DNA of 64,000 nucleotides, taken from Pseudomonas poae. Its GTDB lineage: Bacteria > Pseudomonadota > Gammaproteobacteria > Pseudomonadales > Pseudomonadaceae. Both the position numbers and the translations under genes were made by a program. The notes below the pieces were generated by a model. That model saw only the letters and a program-made list of their open reading frames with translations. It was not told the DNA's origin and searched no databases. Shown here in pieces: positions 47,426 to 57,225 of the stretch. The number at the start of each line of letters is the position of its first letter. The first letter of the stretch is position 1. The stretch lies in the NCBI GenBank assembly GCA_004000515.1, contig CP034537.1, positions 3,858,001 through 3,922,000 of the forward strand, in the 5' to 3' direction.

Positions 47426-49046
47426 TCATTGCATGGCCTGGGCATCACTGCACACAGTAGAGCGCGGCGGTCGGGTGCCATGCGCGAGGTAGTCCCCCAC
47501 CATTGGTTGACGCAGGCACTCACCCCGCTGAACGAAACACCATGGGCATAGGCGTCCTTGAGTTGGACGCGACTGGCCGGGAAGGTGCGTTCGAAGGCCC
47601 ACGCTGCACCGGTGGAGGGGGCCAGGTCGTCGAACTCGGCCTGGATCATCAGCAAACTGTCGAGCCCGGCCAGTTCCTTGTGGGGCAGCGGTCTGGCGTT
47701 TTTTCGCGGCCAAGTAGTGCACTGGCGGGCCTCCAGGGCGCTGCCGGCGACGGGATGAGCTGGCGAGGGACTCGGCCTCCTTGCGTTGCCATGTCGCTTC
47801 GCTGGAGTAGACCGAGTCGTTGCACAGGATGGCGGTCCTGACCGAGTCGGCAGCCGACATCTGTAAGGGGCCGGGCTTCGGCGTTCTGGCCTGCAACGGT
47901 TCGCGAACACGTTGCAACAGCAAGCTGAACATCAGCTTGGCGCGTTCCTCGATCGCCGGGTTCGGGCTGAATTGATGGGCGCGGGCTCGCGCCTCCAGTG
48001 CCAGGTCATCGCTGTGGGGCGTTTCGCTGAGCCAGCGACTGAGTACCTGTGCACCCATCAGACCAGCAGGGTCGCTGTAGTAGCGATTGTTCGAACGCAG
48101 CGCCGTGCGCACGCTGGGCAGCAGCGTCATGAACACCTGGCGCACGGCGACCGGGCTGTCCCCCAGGTGATATACACCAGGGTCAAGGGCGGCGGGGTGG
48201 GCGACGAAGCGGTCAAAGATTTTCTCTTTTCGCCCGCCACGATGAAGCTGGCGTGTTCGAAGGTCGACGTCCAATTGATATTCGAGTCCAGCACCATGCG
48301 CCCTACATGGGCCGGGAACAGGCCGCCGTACCAGGCGCCGAGCCAGGTGCCGTAGGCATTGCCAAGGTAATTGAACTGCAACTCGCCCAGTTGTCTGCGC
48401 ACAAACTCCAGGTCACGTGCGGTTTGTTCAGTGGTGATGTAGGGCGTCAGTGGATGGCTGGCGCAGGCTTGGGCGATCAGGCGGGCGTTGTCACGAATAG
48501 CGAGCAGGTTGGCTTCGCTGCGATCTTCGCTGGCGTCATGTTGCGGCACGATCACATCGTCGGAGCGGCATTCAAGGCGCGACCCGGGCACGCTGCCGAG
48601 TCCGCGTGGGGTCACTTCAACCACGTCAAAGGTGTCGGCCAGCGTGCGGTACGTTCCTCCCCATTCGGGTTGCCGGGCGTAATGTTTCCACACGGTGGCC
48701 AAATGCACGGCGAACGCGCCGCCGGCGTCGAGGCCGGGGCCGCCGGGGTTGGTGAACAGTGCGCCCTGGCGTGACAGGGCAGCCGAGCACCCACGCGGGT
48801 GATGTCGAAGCTGATGCTGCCGCGCTCCGGCGCGGCGTGGTCGAGGGGCGCGGTGACGATGCCGCATTGGGTGCGTTCGATAACCTCGGGGTCGAGCCGT
48901 TCAAGTTCGGGTTGCGGGCAATCGAGGAACCACTCGATGCCTAAAGGCGGCGGTGGTGTTTCGGCGTGGCCGATGACGGGGGCCAGGGCGGCCAACATCA
49001 GCAGGTATCGCAAGGGCACGGCGCTTGCCGTTGGACGGGATTTCAT
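47426..49046 (-). CDS. Exported alpha/beta hydrolase, tripeptidyl-peptidase-like, apparently lacking the nucleophile serine (four frame breaks)
   Basis: About 540 residues after repair; breaks near 48785, 48222, 47750 and 47503. Signal peptide ends ...APVIGHA. Family blocks of tripeptidyl aminopeptidase-like hydrolases: GALFTNPGGPGLDAGGAFAV, VTPRGLGSVPGS, EFVRRQLGELQFNYLG, AYGTWLGAWYGGLFP, GRMVLDSNINWT, and a C-terminal TAP-like region with MIQAEFDDLAP and DAYAHGVSFSG. The elbow reads G-N-A-Y-G where relatives have G-x-S-Y-G, so the nucleophile would be Ala; a single base call could account for it. Either an inactive homologue or an error. Confidence 0.65.
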
Positions 49047-49184
49047 CTGCAATCCTGGTCAGTCGCGTGGGAAAAAGAAGCCACTGCTGTGGCTTCCTGT
49101 TCGAGGCGACTTTTTACCAAGGACCGCTGGGGGAAGAATGTAGGAGGACCAGACGGGGCGTGTACGAAATGCGACTTTTGTTTA

Positions 49185-50597
49185 TCAGATATCGGTTTTC
49201 CAGCCGCCTCCTAATGCTTTGTACAGCGCGATACTGGCCTGCAGGCGTGACAGCCGCAACTGCACGTTCAAGTCTTGGGCCGTGTACAGGGTGCGTTGGG
49301 TTTCCAGCACCGTGAGCAAGTCTTCGGCACCCGCCTGGTAACGGCTTTCGGCGATCTGGAACGCGGTCTGCGCCTGCTGTAGCTCTTCACTTTGCCACTG
49401 GCGTTGCTGGTCGAGACGCGTGATTCGGCTGAGGGATTTTTCCACATCGGCAAAGCCGTTGATGATCGCGCCGCGATAGGTGTGTAGCAGCTCATCTTGG
49501 CGTGCACGGGCCTTGTCACGTTCGGCGCTTAAACGCGCGTTGTTGAAAATCGGTGCCACCAGGCCGGAGGTCAAGGTGTAGAACGGGCTGCGCAGGATCT
49601 CATTGGCCTTATAGGCGCCAGAGCCGACGGTGGCACCAAGGGTCAGGGTGGGCAGCATGGCGGCGCGCGCCACTGTGACATCGGCACTGGCCGCCGCCAG
49701 TTGTGCCTCGGCCTGGGCGATATCCGGGCGCTGGCTCAACAGCTGGCTGGGTACGCCGACGCCAATGCTCGGCCAGGTCAGCGCCTGGAACGGCTCGACG
49801 CCCATGTCTACTGCTTGCACCGGCTGGCCGAGCAGGGCGGCGAGGGTGATCTGGGACTCTTCCGCCAGTTGCTGGATCAACGGCAGTTGCCGCTGCTGGC
49901 TGGCCACCAGGCTTTTCTGCTGGGCCAGTTCCAGGGCGGTGGCGGAACCTGCGTCGTAGCGGGTTTGCACCAGCCCCAGCACATTGCGTGCATTGGCCAG
50001 GTTCAACTCGGCGATCTGCTGGCGCTGGCGTGCGGCGAGGGTTTGCGCGTAGCGGTCGGCGACGTTGCTGAGCAGCGTCAGCTCCACGGTGGCCTGGTCA
50101 AACTGGCTGGCGCGCAGGCTCTGTACCGCGCTGTCGCGGGCGGCGGCACGGCCACCCCAGAAATCCACTTCGTAGCTGGCGGTGAAATTGGCGTCATAGC
50201 TGTTGACGGTGTTGTTGCTCTCTGTGGCGTCCAGGTCCGAATTGCCACTGCCGCGCAGCAGTCGCTGGCGGCTGGCGGCGAGGTTGAACTTCACCTCAGG
50301 CAACAACGGCGCGCCGGCAATCACCGCGCTGGCCTGGGCCTGGCGTACACGGGCCGTGGCGGCGGCCACGTCGAAACTGTCGCGCCGCGCCTGTTCGACC
50401 AGGCGGTTGAGTTGCGGGCTGCCAAATTGCGTCCACCACTGCTGGTTGGTGACCTGGGCCGCGTCCCGCTCGGCAAATTGCCAGGCGGCCGGTGGGGCAA
50501 TGCCGCTGTCGATGGCGGGCGGATTGCCGGTGCAGGCGTTCAGCAACAGGCACAGGGTGAGGACGGGCAGGTGCGAGGGCATGGATCGTTTATTCAC
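49185..50597 (-). CDS. opmQ: OpmQ: outer-membrane factor of pyoverdine efflux
   Basis: 470-residue outer-membrane lipoprotein of the NodT/TolC family; lipobox LLNAC with Cys22. Paired TolC repeats are visible ([40 protein letters not shown]). Start taken as GTG 50597, overlapping the pvdT stop; ATG 50582 would shorten the signal peptide. With PvdR and PvdT it forms the tripartite PvdRT-OpmQ pump that secretes or recycles pyoverdine. Gene order pvdR-pvdT-opmQ matches P. aeruginosa. Confidence 0.85.
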   Translation of the reverse strand: MNKRSMPSHLPVLTLCLLLNACTGNPPAIDSGIAPPAAWQFAERDAAQVTNQQWWTQFGSPQLNRLVEQARRDSFDVAAATARVRQAQASAVIAGAPLLPEVKFNLAASRQRLLRGSGNSDLDATESNNTVNSYDANFTASYEVDFWGGRAAARDSAVQSLRASQFDQATVELTLLSNVADRYAQTLAARQRQQIAELNLANARNVLGLVQTRYDAGSATALELAQQKSLVASQQRQLPLIQQLAEESQITLAALLGQPVQAVDMGVEPFQALTWPSIGVGVPSQLLSQRPDIAQAEAQLAAASADVTVARAAMLPTLTLGATVGSGAYKANEILRSPFYTLTSGLVAPIFNNARLSAERDKARARQDELLHTYRGAIINGFADVEKSLSRITRLDQQRQWQSEELQQAQTAFQIAESRYQAGAEDLLTVLETQRTLYTAQDLNVQLRLSRLQASIALYKALGGGWKTDI

Positions 50598-52558
50598 TGG
50601 TCAACGCCTTAACCGGATCGAGCCGGGCAGCTTTACGGGCCGGCATGAAGCCGAATACGACGCCGGTGACCAGCGCGCAACCAAACGCACCCAGCACCGC
50701 CACCAGAGAGAACTGCACCGCCACTTTAGCCAGCACCAGTACGCCGCCGACCAACAGGGCCAGGGCGATACCGCACAGGCCGCCGACCACCGAGAGCATC
50801 ACTGCTTCGGTGAGGAACTGGCGCAAAATGTCACGCTGGCGTGCGCCGGTGGCCATGCGGATGCCGATTTCACGGGTGCGCTCGCGCACGGTCATCAACA
50901 TGATGTTCATCACCCCGATGCCCCCCACCAGCAGCGAGATCGCGGCAATCGCGCCGAGCATCAGCGACAGGGTGTTTTGCGTATGGGCTTCGGCCTGGAT
51001 CATTGCCGCGTTGTTGGTCAACTCGTAGTCGCGCTTGCCGTTGTGCAGCTTCTGCATCAACTGGTCGATGGCCACTTCGGCCTCGTGCACCTTGCGTGCG
51101 TCGGCGGCGGCGATCACCACGTATTCGGGGTCGTAGCTGCCAAACAGGCGCACGCTGGCGGCGGTGTAGGGGATGGCGATACGGTCATCGCTGTCCTTGT
51201 CACCGGAGGCTGCGCCTTTTTCCGCCAGCACGCCGATCACCTGGAACGGCACGTTTTCGATCAGGATGTATTGGCCGATCGGGTTGACCTGGCCCTTGAA
51301 CAGCTTCTCGCGGATGCGATGCCCGATCACCGCGACGGTGGCGCCGGTACGTTCGTCAGCGGGGGTGAAATAGCTGCCCTCGACCACCGGCCAATTGAAG
51401 ATATCCGGGAAATTGGTGTCGTTGCCGCCCACATAGGCCATGTAGTCGACGTTGCCGTAACGCACACCCGCCTTGCTGCCATTGACCGGCATGATGCGCT
51501 TGACCTGGGGCAACGCCGCCAGCGCCGCGACGTCATTGAGGGTGACCACCCCCAACGGCGTGCGCGGGTTGGGCGAGAGCCGCTCAAATAGAGGATGTTC
51601 GAGCCGAATGCGCCCATCTGCGCCATCACCTGGCGCTTGCTGCCTTCGCCGACGGCCAGCATTACCACCACCGACGCCACGCCGATGATGATCCCCAGCA
51701 GCGTCAGCGCCGTGCGAAAACGGTTGATCCACATTACCCGCCAGGCGGCATGCACCGCGTCCACCAGTTCAGCCTTCCAGGCGCCGTTGTGCTCGGCGCC
51801 ATCGGCCAGGCGCTGGCGCAGGTCAACGGCTTGCAGCGCACCGGCATTGGCGGTGGGCGCTGGCTCGCTGGTATCGGCCGAGTCGCTGATGATCAGGCCA
51901 TCGCGAATCTCGATGATACGGTTGGCGCGCGCCGCCACTTCACGGTCGTGGGTGATCAGAATCACCACGTGGCCCTGGCTGGCCAATTCGTCCAGCAGGG
52001 CCATGACCTCTTGCCGCTGTGGCTGTCGAGGGCGCCGGTGGGTTCGTCGGCGAGGATGATATGCCCGCCGTTCATCAAGGCCCGGGCAATCGAGACCCGC
52101 TGCTGTTGGCCACCGGACAACTGGTGCGGACGGTTGCCGGTGCGCTCGGCCAGGCCCAGGCGGGTGAGCAGGGCTTTGGCGCGGGCATGGCGCTCGGCGG
52201 CGCTGATACCGGCATAGATCGCCGGCATCTCGACGTTTTCCTGGGCCGAGCCCGAAGGGATCAGGTGATAGCCCTGGAACACAAAGCCGAAGGCTTCGCG
52301 GCGCAACCAGGCCAGTGCGTCACTGTCGAGGTGGGCGACGTTTTCCCCGGCGAACAGGTAGTCGCCCTCGGAGGGGCGGTCGAGGCAGCCGAGGATATTC
52401 ATCAAGGTCGACTTGCCGGAGCCGGAGGCGCCCACGATGGCGACGAATTCCCCGGCATGGATCGACAGGTCGATGCCGCGCAACACGTCGACCTGAGGGC
52501 TGTCGCCGCCGCCATAGGATTTGCGGATGTGCTTGAGTTCGATCAGGGGCGTGGTCAA
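50590..52558 (-). CDS. pvdT: PvdT: MacB-type ABC efflux protein (TTG start; frame broken near 52010 and 51590)
   Basis: About 656 residues after restoring one A ([20 protein letters not shown]) and one base near 51590 (between NILYLSG and [13 protein letters not shown]). N-terminal ATPase: Walker [10 protein letters not shown], signature [15 protein letters not shown], Walker [12 protein letters not shown]. Then a MacB permease with one helix, a periplasmic domain and three C-terminal helices ([20 protein letters not shown]). Start codon appears to be TTG at 52558, directly after the pvdR stop. Exports pyoverdine-related substrates with PvdR and OpmQ. Confidence 0.85.
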
Positions 52559-52559
52559 C

Positions 52560-53732
52560 TCAACCCCCGTTGCCGTCGGCCGGGCCGATCAACAGGTGAT
52601 CGCCTTCGTTGAGACCGTCGAGTACCTGCACGCGCAGGCGGTCGCTGATACCCAGGCGCACTTCGCGTTCTTCGATACGGCCGTTTTCTGCCACCACTCG
52701 GGCGATCTGCTTGTCGGCACTGCTGGTGCCGAGCAGGGCAGCCACCGGGGCGGTGAGGGCGTCCTTGACGGCACCCGCGACGAAAAATACCTGGGTGGTC
52801 ATCTCGGCCATCAAGGCGTTGTCGCTGTTATCCACGTCGAGCAACACGGTGTACAGCACCACGCGACCGGTGCCGCTCTTGCTCGAACTGCTGGGGCTGC
52901 CGCTGCCCTGGCTTGTTTCATTGAGGGGCTTGGGCGGGATCGGCAGGATCTGGCGCACAGTGCTGGTCCAGCGCCGGTTGCCACCGCTCAAGGTGGTGAA
53001 GTACGCGGTCATGCCGGGTTTGACGTGCCCGATGTCAGCTTCCGACACCTCTGCCCATACGGTCATTGGCGACAGCTTGGCGATACGCAGGATCAACGGG
53101 GTCTGCTGCTGGGCGTTGAGGGTCTGGCCGACTCGCGCGTCCACCGCCACCACCGTTCCGGTCATGGGCGCATAAATACGCGTGTAGCCCAGCTCCGCTT
53201 CATCGCTGCGCAGGCTGGCCTGGGCCTGCAGGATTTGCGCCTGGAACATCTCGACCCGCGCCTGGGTGGCGCTCAGTTCGGCCTTGGCGGTTTGCACGTC
53301 TTCCTCACGGGTGGCATTGCCTGCCACCAGACGCTGCTGGCGCTGGTACTTCTGGCGGGCCAATTCATGCTGGGCCCTTTGTTCCTGCAACTGCGCCTTG
53401 AGGTTTTCGATGGCGTAGCGGCTGGCGTCGAGTTTGGCTTTCTGCGTGGACGGGTCGATTTCCACCAGCAACTGGCCTTCCTTGACCTGGTCACCCGCCT
53501 CGACGTGGATCTTCTGGATCTGCCCGGACGCCTGGGCGCCCACATCCACATAACGACGGGGTTGCAGGGTGCCCAGTGCGGTGACGCTGTTTTCGATATT
53601 GCCGCGGGTCACCGTGACCGTAGCCAGGGCGTCGCGGCCGGGTGGCAATACTTGCCAGGCGGCAACGGCGATGACGGGGATCAGGCATGCGACAACTAGC
53701 AGGGCACGTCGGGCAGGGCGAGGGCGTTTCAT
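52560..53732 (-). CDS. pvdR: PvdR: periplasmic adaptor of pyoverdine efflux
   Basis: 390-residue membrane fusion protein of the MacA type: N-terminal membrane anchor ([20 protein letters not shown]), lipoyl half-motifs [20 protein letters not shown] and [20 protein letters not shown] around a coiled-coil hairpin (about residues 100-165), then beta-barrel domains. First gene of pvdRT-opmQ. A PvdS-type promoter lies 56 bp upstream on the same strand. Confidence 0.9.
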   Translation of the reverse strand: MKRPRPARRALLVVACLIPVIAVAAWQVLPPGRDALATVTVTRGNIENSVTALGTLQPRRYVDVGAQASGQIQKIHVEAGDQVKEGQLLVEIDPSTQKAKLDASRYAIENLKAQLQEQRAQHELARQKYQRQQRLVAGNATREEDVQTAKAELSATQARVEMFQAQILQAQASLRSDEAELGYTRIYAPMTGTVVAVDARVGQTLNAQQQTPLILRIAKLSPMTVWAEVSEADIGHVKPGMTAYFTTLSGGNRRWTSTVRQILPIPPKPLNETSQGSGSPSSSSKSGTGRVVLYTVLLDVDNSDNALMAEMTTQVFFVAGAVKDALTAPVAALLGTSSADKQIARVVAENGRIEEREVRLGISDRLRVQVLDGLNEGDHLLIGPADGNGG

Positions 53733-53787
53733 GCTTAGGTTCCAGCCAGGAAAGTTCGGAGCGCAGTTGCGCAGAGCTGACAGTTAA

Positions 53788-53811
53788 ACGAGAGAATTGC
53801 CCGGGGATTTA
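53788..53811 (-). promoter_or_regulatory. PvdS (IS-box) promoter of pvdRT-opmQ
   Basis: On the minus strand: GCCTAAATCCC followed by CGT with exactly TAAAT-N16-CGT, the iron-starvation promoter recognised by the sigma factor PvdS. It sits 56 bp upstream of pvdR. Confidence 0.8.
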
Positions 53812-53813
53812 GG

Positions 53814-53834
53814 CTGTTACACACCGTGTAACAG
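53814..53834. promoter_or_regulatory. Perfect 9+9 palindrome in the pvdR/fpvI intergenic region
   Basis: CTGTTACAC-N3-GTGTAACAG, directly upstream of the PvdS box of pvdR. It has operator geometry. No matching regulator known to me at this locus. Confidence 0.6.
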
Positions 53835-53884
53835 CTCGCTTACGTAAAAAAATCGACCGTTGGCGCAAGACTTCTTTAAAACTA

Positions 53885-53903
53885 GATGAGAATTACTATA
53901 AAT
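53885..53903. promoter_or_regulatory. Fur-box-like site upstream of fpvI
   Basis: GATGAGAATTACTATAAAT resembles Pseudomonas Fur sites (ATGAGAATTATTAT-type half), 90 bp before the fpvI start. fpvI is iron-repressed through Fur in P. aeruginosa. Match to the 19-bp consensus is partial. Confidence 0.5.
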
Positions 53904-53991
53904 TGCACGAGCTCAAACTGCCATTACGTAATGAGCTGTCATCTTTAGTACTCAAGGAATTGATGCCGCCCCTCACAGGCGGTCGGGAGTC

Positions 53992-54474
53992 ATGTTGGAA
54001 AACTACTATCGCGAGCTGGTGTGTTTCCTTAACGCCAAGCTGGGCAACCGTCAGGTGGCCGAAGATGTGGTGCATGACGCTTACGTCCGGATACTGGAGC
54101 GTTCCAGCGACATTCCCATCGACCAGCCCCGCGCGTTTTTATACCGCACCGCACTCAACCTGGTGATCGACGGCCACCGACGCAATGCCCTGCGTCAGTC
54201 CGAGCCGCTGGAAGTGCTCGACACCGAAGAGCGCTTTTCACCCAACTCGCCCCATGCCAGCCACTACGAGAACCAGCGCCTTGAAATGCTGGAGCGTGCC
54301 TTGGCCGAGTTGCCCGCGCATTGCCGTGACAGCTTCTTGCTGCGCAAGCTGGATGGCCTGACCCACGTGCAAATCGCCGAACGCCTGAATATTTCCCGCG
54401 CCCTCGTGGAAAAACACATCGTCAATGCGATGAAGCACTGCCGGGTGCGCATGCGCGAGTGGGAAGCGCACTGA
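53992..54474 (+). CDS. fpvI: FpvI-like ECF sigma factor
   Basis: 160-residue iron-starvation ECF sigma factor: region 2 LGNRQVAEDVVHDAYVRILE and PRAFLYRTALNLVIDGHRR; region 4 LPAHCRDSFLLRKLDGLTHV and QIAERLNISRALVEKHIVNA. Position next to pvdA and divergent from pvdR matches fpvI of P. aeruginosa, which drives the ferripyoverdine receptor gene. The anti-sigma gene fpvR, found between fpvI and pvdR there, is absent: only 259 bp separate the two genes here. A different FecI-type sigma factor is possible but less likely. Confidence 0.8.
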   Translation: MLENYYRELVCFLNAKLGNRQVAEDVVHDAYVRILERSSDIPIDQPRAFLYRTALNLVIDGHRRNALRQSEPLEVLDTEERFSPNSPHASHYENQRLEMLERALAELPAHCRDSFLLRKLDGLTHVQIAERLNISRALVEKHIVNAMKHCRVRMREWEAH

Positions 54475-54486
54475 TCGCTGATCAGT

Positions 54487-54510
54487 TAAATTTTATTTCA
54501 CTGTCCTCGT
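54487..54510 (+). promoter_or_regulatory. PvdS (IS-box) promoter of pvdA
   Basis: TAAAT-N16-CGT beginning 13 bases after the fpvI stop and ending 91 bp before pvdA. Same elements and spacing as the box of pvdRT-opmQ. Confidence 0.8.
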
Positions 54511-54600
54511 TTCCTATCAACACACGACCTGTTGTTCAGCCTTCAGGTCTCGAAGGTTTTCCCGCCCCAACGCCACGGGGCTTATCCAGAGGACACTGGA

Positions 54601-55938
54601 ATGACACAGGCAATTGCTTCGCCCGCGGTTCACGACCTCATCGGTATCGGTTTCGGCCCATCGAACCTGGCGCTGGCCATCGCCCTGCAGGAACGAGAGA
54701 AAACCCAGGGCAAACTGGACGCGCTGTTTCTCGACAAGCAGGCCGACTATCGCTGGCACGGCAATACCCTGGTCACCCAGAGCGAATTGCAGATTTCGTT
54801 CCTCAAGGACCTGGTGACCCTGCGCAACCCCACTAGCCCGTACTCCTTCGTCAACTACCTCAAAGCCCACGACCGCCTGGTGGACTTCATCAACCTGGGT
54901 ACCTTTTACCCCTGCCGCATGGAGTACAACGACTACCTGCGTTGGGTCGCGGCGCAGTTCCAGGGGCAGGGCCGCTATGGCGAGGAAGTGCTGGCCATCG
55001 AGCCGATCCTGCATCAGCAGCAGGTCGAGGCGTTGCGCGTGATCTCCCGTGACGCGCTGGGTGAACAGCACGTGCGCACCACCCGTTCGGTGGTGGTCAG
55101 CGCCGGCGGGACGCCACGCGTGCCGGCGGCCTTCAAGGCGCTCAAGGACGATAGCCGCGTGTTCCACCATTCCCAATACCTGGCCCGTATGGCGCAGCAG
55201 CCGTGTGTAGAAGGCAAGGCGATGCGTATCGCGATCATCGGCGGTGGCCAGAGCGCAGCCGAAGCCTTTATCGACCTGAACGACAGCTACCCGTCGGTGC
55301 AGGTCGACATGATCCTGCGCGGTTCGGCGCTCAAGCCTGCCGATGACAGCCCGTTCGTCAACGAAGTGTTCTCGCCGGCCTTTACTGACCTGGTGTTCCA
55401 GCAGGTCGGTGCCGAGCGCGAGCGCCTCGTGGCCGAGTACCAGAACACCAACTATTCGGTGGTGGATCTGGACTTGATCGAACGTATCTACGGGATTTTC
55501 TACCGCCAGAAAGTTTCTGGCATCGCCCGTCACGCGTTCTGCACCATGACCGTGGTAGAGAAGGCGGTGGCCGGCCCGCTGGGTGTCGAGCTGACCTTGC
55601 GCAACAACGCCAACGGTGAGATCACCATCAACCATTACGATGCGGTCGTGCTGGCAACCGGTTACGAGCGCCAGATGCACCGCGAACTGCTGGCGCCGCT
55701 GGAAACCTACATGGGGGACTTTGAAGTGGCCCGTGACTACCGCATCGTTACCGACGAGCGCTGCAAGGCGGGTATCTACATCCAGGGTTTCAGCCAGGCC
55801 AGCCACGGTTTGAGCGACACCTTGTTGTCGATTTTGCCGATTCGCGCCGATGAAATTGCCGCGTCGCTGTATGAAAACGACCGTCACCGTGGCAAAGGTC
55901 GCTCGGTACAAGACCTGCTGCTGGCCACCGCCAGCTGA
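54601..55938 (+). CDS. pvdA: PvdA: L-ornithine N5-monooxygenase
   Basis: 445-residue FAD/NADPH enzyme that makes N5-hydroxyornithine for pyoverdine. FAD site GIGFGPSNLALAIAL near residue 16, LQISFLKDLVTLRNPTSPYS substrate region, NADPH motif IIGGGQSAAEAFIDL near residue 217 and the C-terminal ATGYERQ. Length and every block match PvdA of P. aeruginosa. The upstream PvdS box indicates iron-starvation expression. Confidence 0.95.
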   Translation: MTQAIASPAVHDLIGIGFGPSNLALAIALQEREKTQGKLDALFLDKQADYRWHGNTLVTQSELQISFLKDLVTLRNPTSPYSFVNYLKAHDRLVDFINLGTFYPCRMEYNDYLRWVAAQFQGQGRYGEEVLAIEPILHQQQVEALRVISRDALGEQHVRTTRSVVVSAGGTPRVPAAFKALKDDSRVFHHSQYLARMAQQPCVEGKAMRIAIIGGGQSAAEAFIDLNDSYPSVQVDMILRGSALKPADDSPFVNEVFSPAFTDLVFQQVGAERERLVAEYQNTNYSVVDLDLIERIYGIFYRQKVSGIARHAFCTMTVVEKAVAGPLGVELTLRNNANGEITINHYDAVVLATGYERQMHRELLAPLETYMGDFEVARDYRIVTDERCKAGIYIQGFSQASHGLSDTLLSILPIRADEIAASLYENDRHRGKGRSVQDLLLATAS

Positions 55939-56004
55939 TCAGCTGTACTTGTGACAAGGGGTTTCGACTGATACTGTACAAAAAACCAGTATCGGTAGAA
56001 CCCC

Positions 56005-57225
56005 ATGCAGTTGATCGAAAAACTCAGCATCCTCGCCGACGCCGCCAAATACGACGCCTCTTGCGCCAGCAGTGGCGCACCCAAGCGCAGTTCCGAGGGC
56101 AAGGCGGGGCTGGGTTCCACCGATGGCATGGGCATTTGCCATAGCTACACGCCGGATGGGCGCTGCGTTTCGCTGCTCAAGGTGCTGCTCACCAACTTCT
56201 GCCTCTACGACTGCCAATATTGCGTCAACCGCCGCTCCAGCGACGTGCCCCGCGCGCGTTTCAGCCCGGAGGAGGTGGTCACCCTGACCCTGGATTTCTA
56301 CCGGCGCAACTGCGTCAGCGGGCTGTTTCTCAGTTCCGGCATCATCCGCTCGTCCGACTACACCATGGAGCAGTTGGTGCGGGTTGCGAAACTGCTGCGC
56401 GAAGAGCACGACTTTCGCGGTTACATCCACCTCAAGACCATTCCCGATGCCGACCCGGCGCTGATCGCCGAGGCGGGGCGCTACGCCGACCGCTTGAGCG
56501 TGAACCTTGAACTGCCTACCGAGGCCAGCCTGCAAACCCTGGCGCCGGAAAAAACCAGCGTGTCGATCAAGCAGGCCATGCAGACCATCTACACCGGCGA
56601 GCAGACGGTACGCAACGAACCGCGCGCGCCGCGTTTCGCTCCGGCGGGGCAGAGCACGCAACTGATCGTCGGCGCCGACGACACCGACGACAGCACCATC
56701 CTCCACGGTGCCGAAGCGCTGTACGGCAACTTCAAGTTGCGCCGCGTGTATTACTCGGCGTTCAGCCCCATTCCCAACAGCCCCAAAAGCGTCCCGCTGG
56801 CCGCGCCGCCGCTGATGCGCGAGCACCGTTTGTATCAAGCGGATTTCCTGCTGCGCAGCTACGGGTACCGCGCCAATGAACTGTTCCAGGGGCCTGGTCA
56901 CCTGGCTTTGGATATCGACCCCAAGCTGGCCTGGGCACTGGAGAACCGCGACGTCTTCCCGCTAGACCTGAACCGCGCTGAACCCACGCTGATCGCACGT
57001 ATTCCGGGAATTGGCCTGCGCACCACTCAACGTTTGGTGGACCTGCGCCGCGAGCGCAAGATCCGTTTCGAAGACCTGGCGCGCATGCGCTGCGTGCTGG
57101 CCAAGGCCAAGCCGTTTTTCATCACCAGCGACTACCACCCGCAGCAGGCAGACAGCACCAGCGTGCTGCTGCGCGAGCAATTGCGCGACCGTCCGCAGCC
57201 GCAACAAATGGGGTTGTGGGGATGA
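56005..57225 (+). CDS. Putative DNA modification/repair radical SAM protein (TIGR03916-like)
   Basis: 406 residues. Radical SAM cluster motif CLYDCQYC (CxxxCxxC) near residue 71; C-terminal helix-hairpin-helix LNRAEPTLIARIPGIGLRTT, RLVDLRRERKI, suggesting nucleic-acid binding. Corresponds to the family described as linked to uracil-DNA-glycosylase-like proteins. The following gene overlaps by four bases and is its usual partner. Substrate unknown; a role in DNA repair is a database-level prediction. Confidence 0.8.
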   Translation: MQLIEKLSILADAAKYDASCASSGAPKRSSEGKAGLGSTDGMGICHSYTPDGRCVSLLKVLLTNFCLYDCQYCVNRRSSDVPRARFSPEEVVTLTLDFYRRNCVSGLFLSSGIIRSSDYTMEQLVRVAKLLREEHDFRGYIHLKTIPDADPALIAEAGRYADRLSVNLELPTEASLQTLAPEKTSVSIKQAMQTIYTGEQTVRNEPRAPRFAPAGQSTQLIVGADDTDDSTILHGAEALYGNFKLRRVYYSAFSPIPNSPKSVPLAAPPLMREHRLYQADFLLRSYGYRANELFQGPGHLALDIDPKLAWALENRDVFPLDLNRAEPTLIARIPGIGLRTTQRLVDLRRERKIRFEDLARMRCVLAKAKPFFITSDYHPQQADSTSVLLREQLRDRPQPQQMGLWG

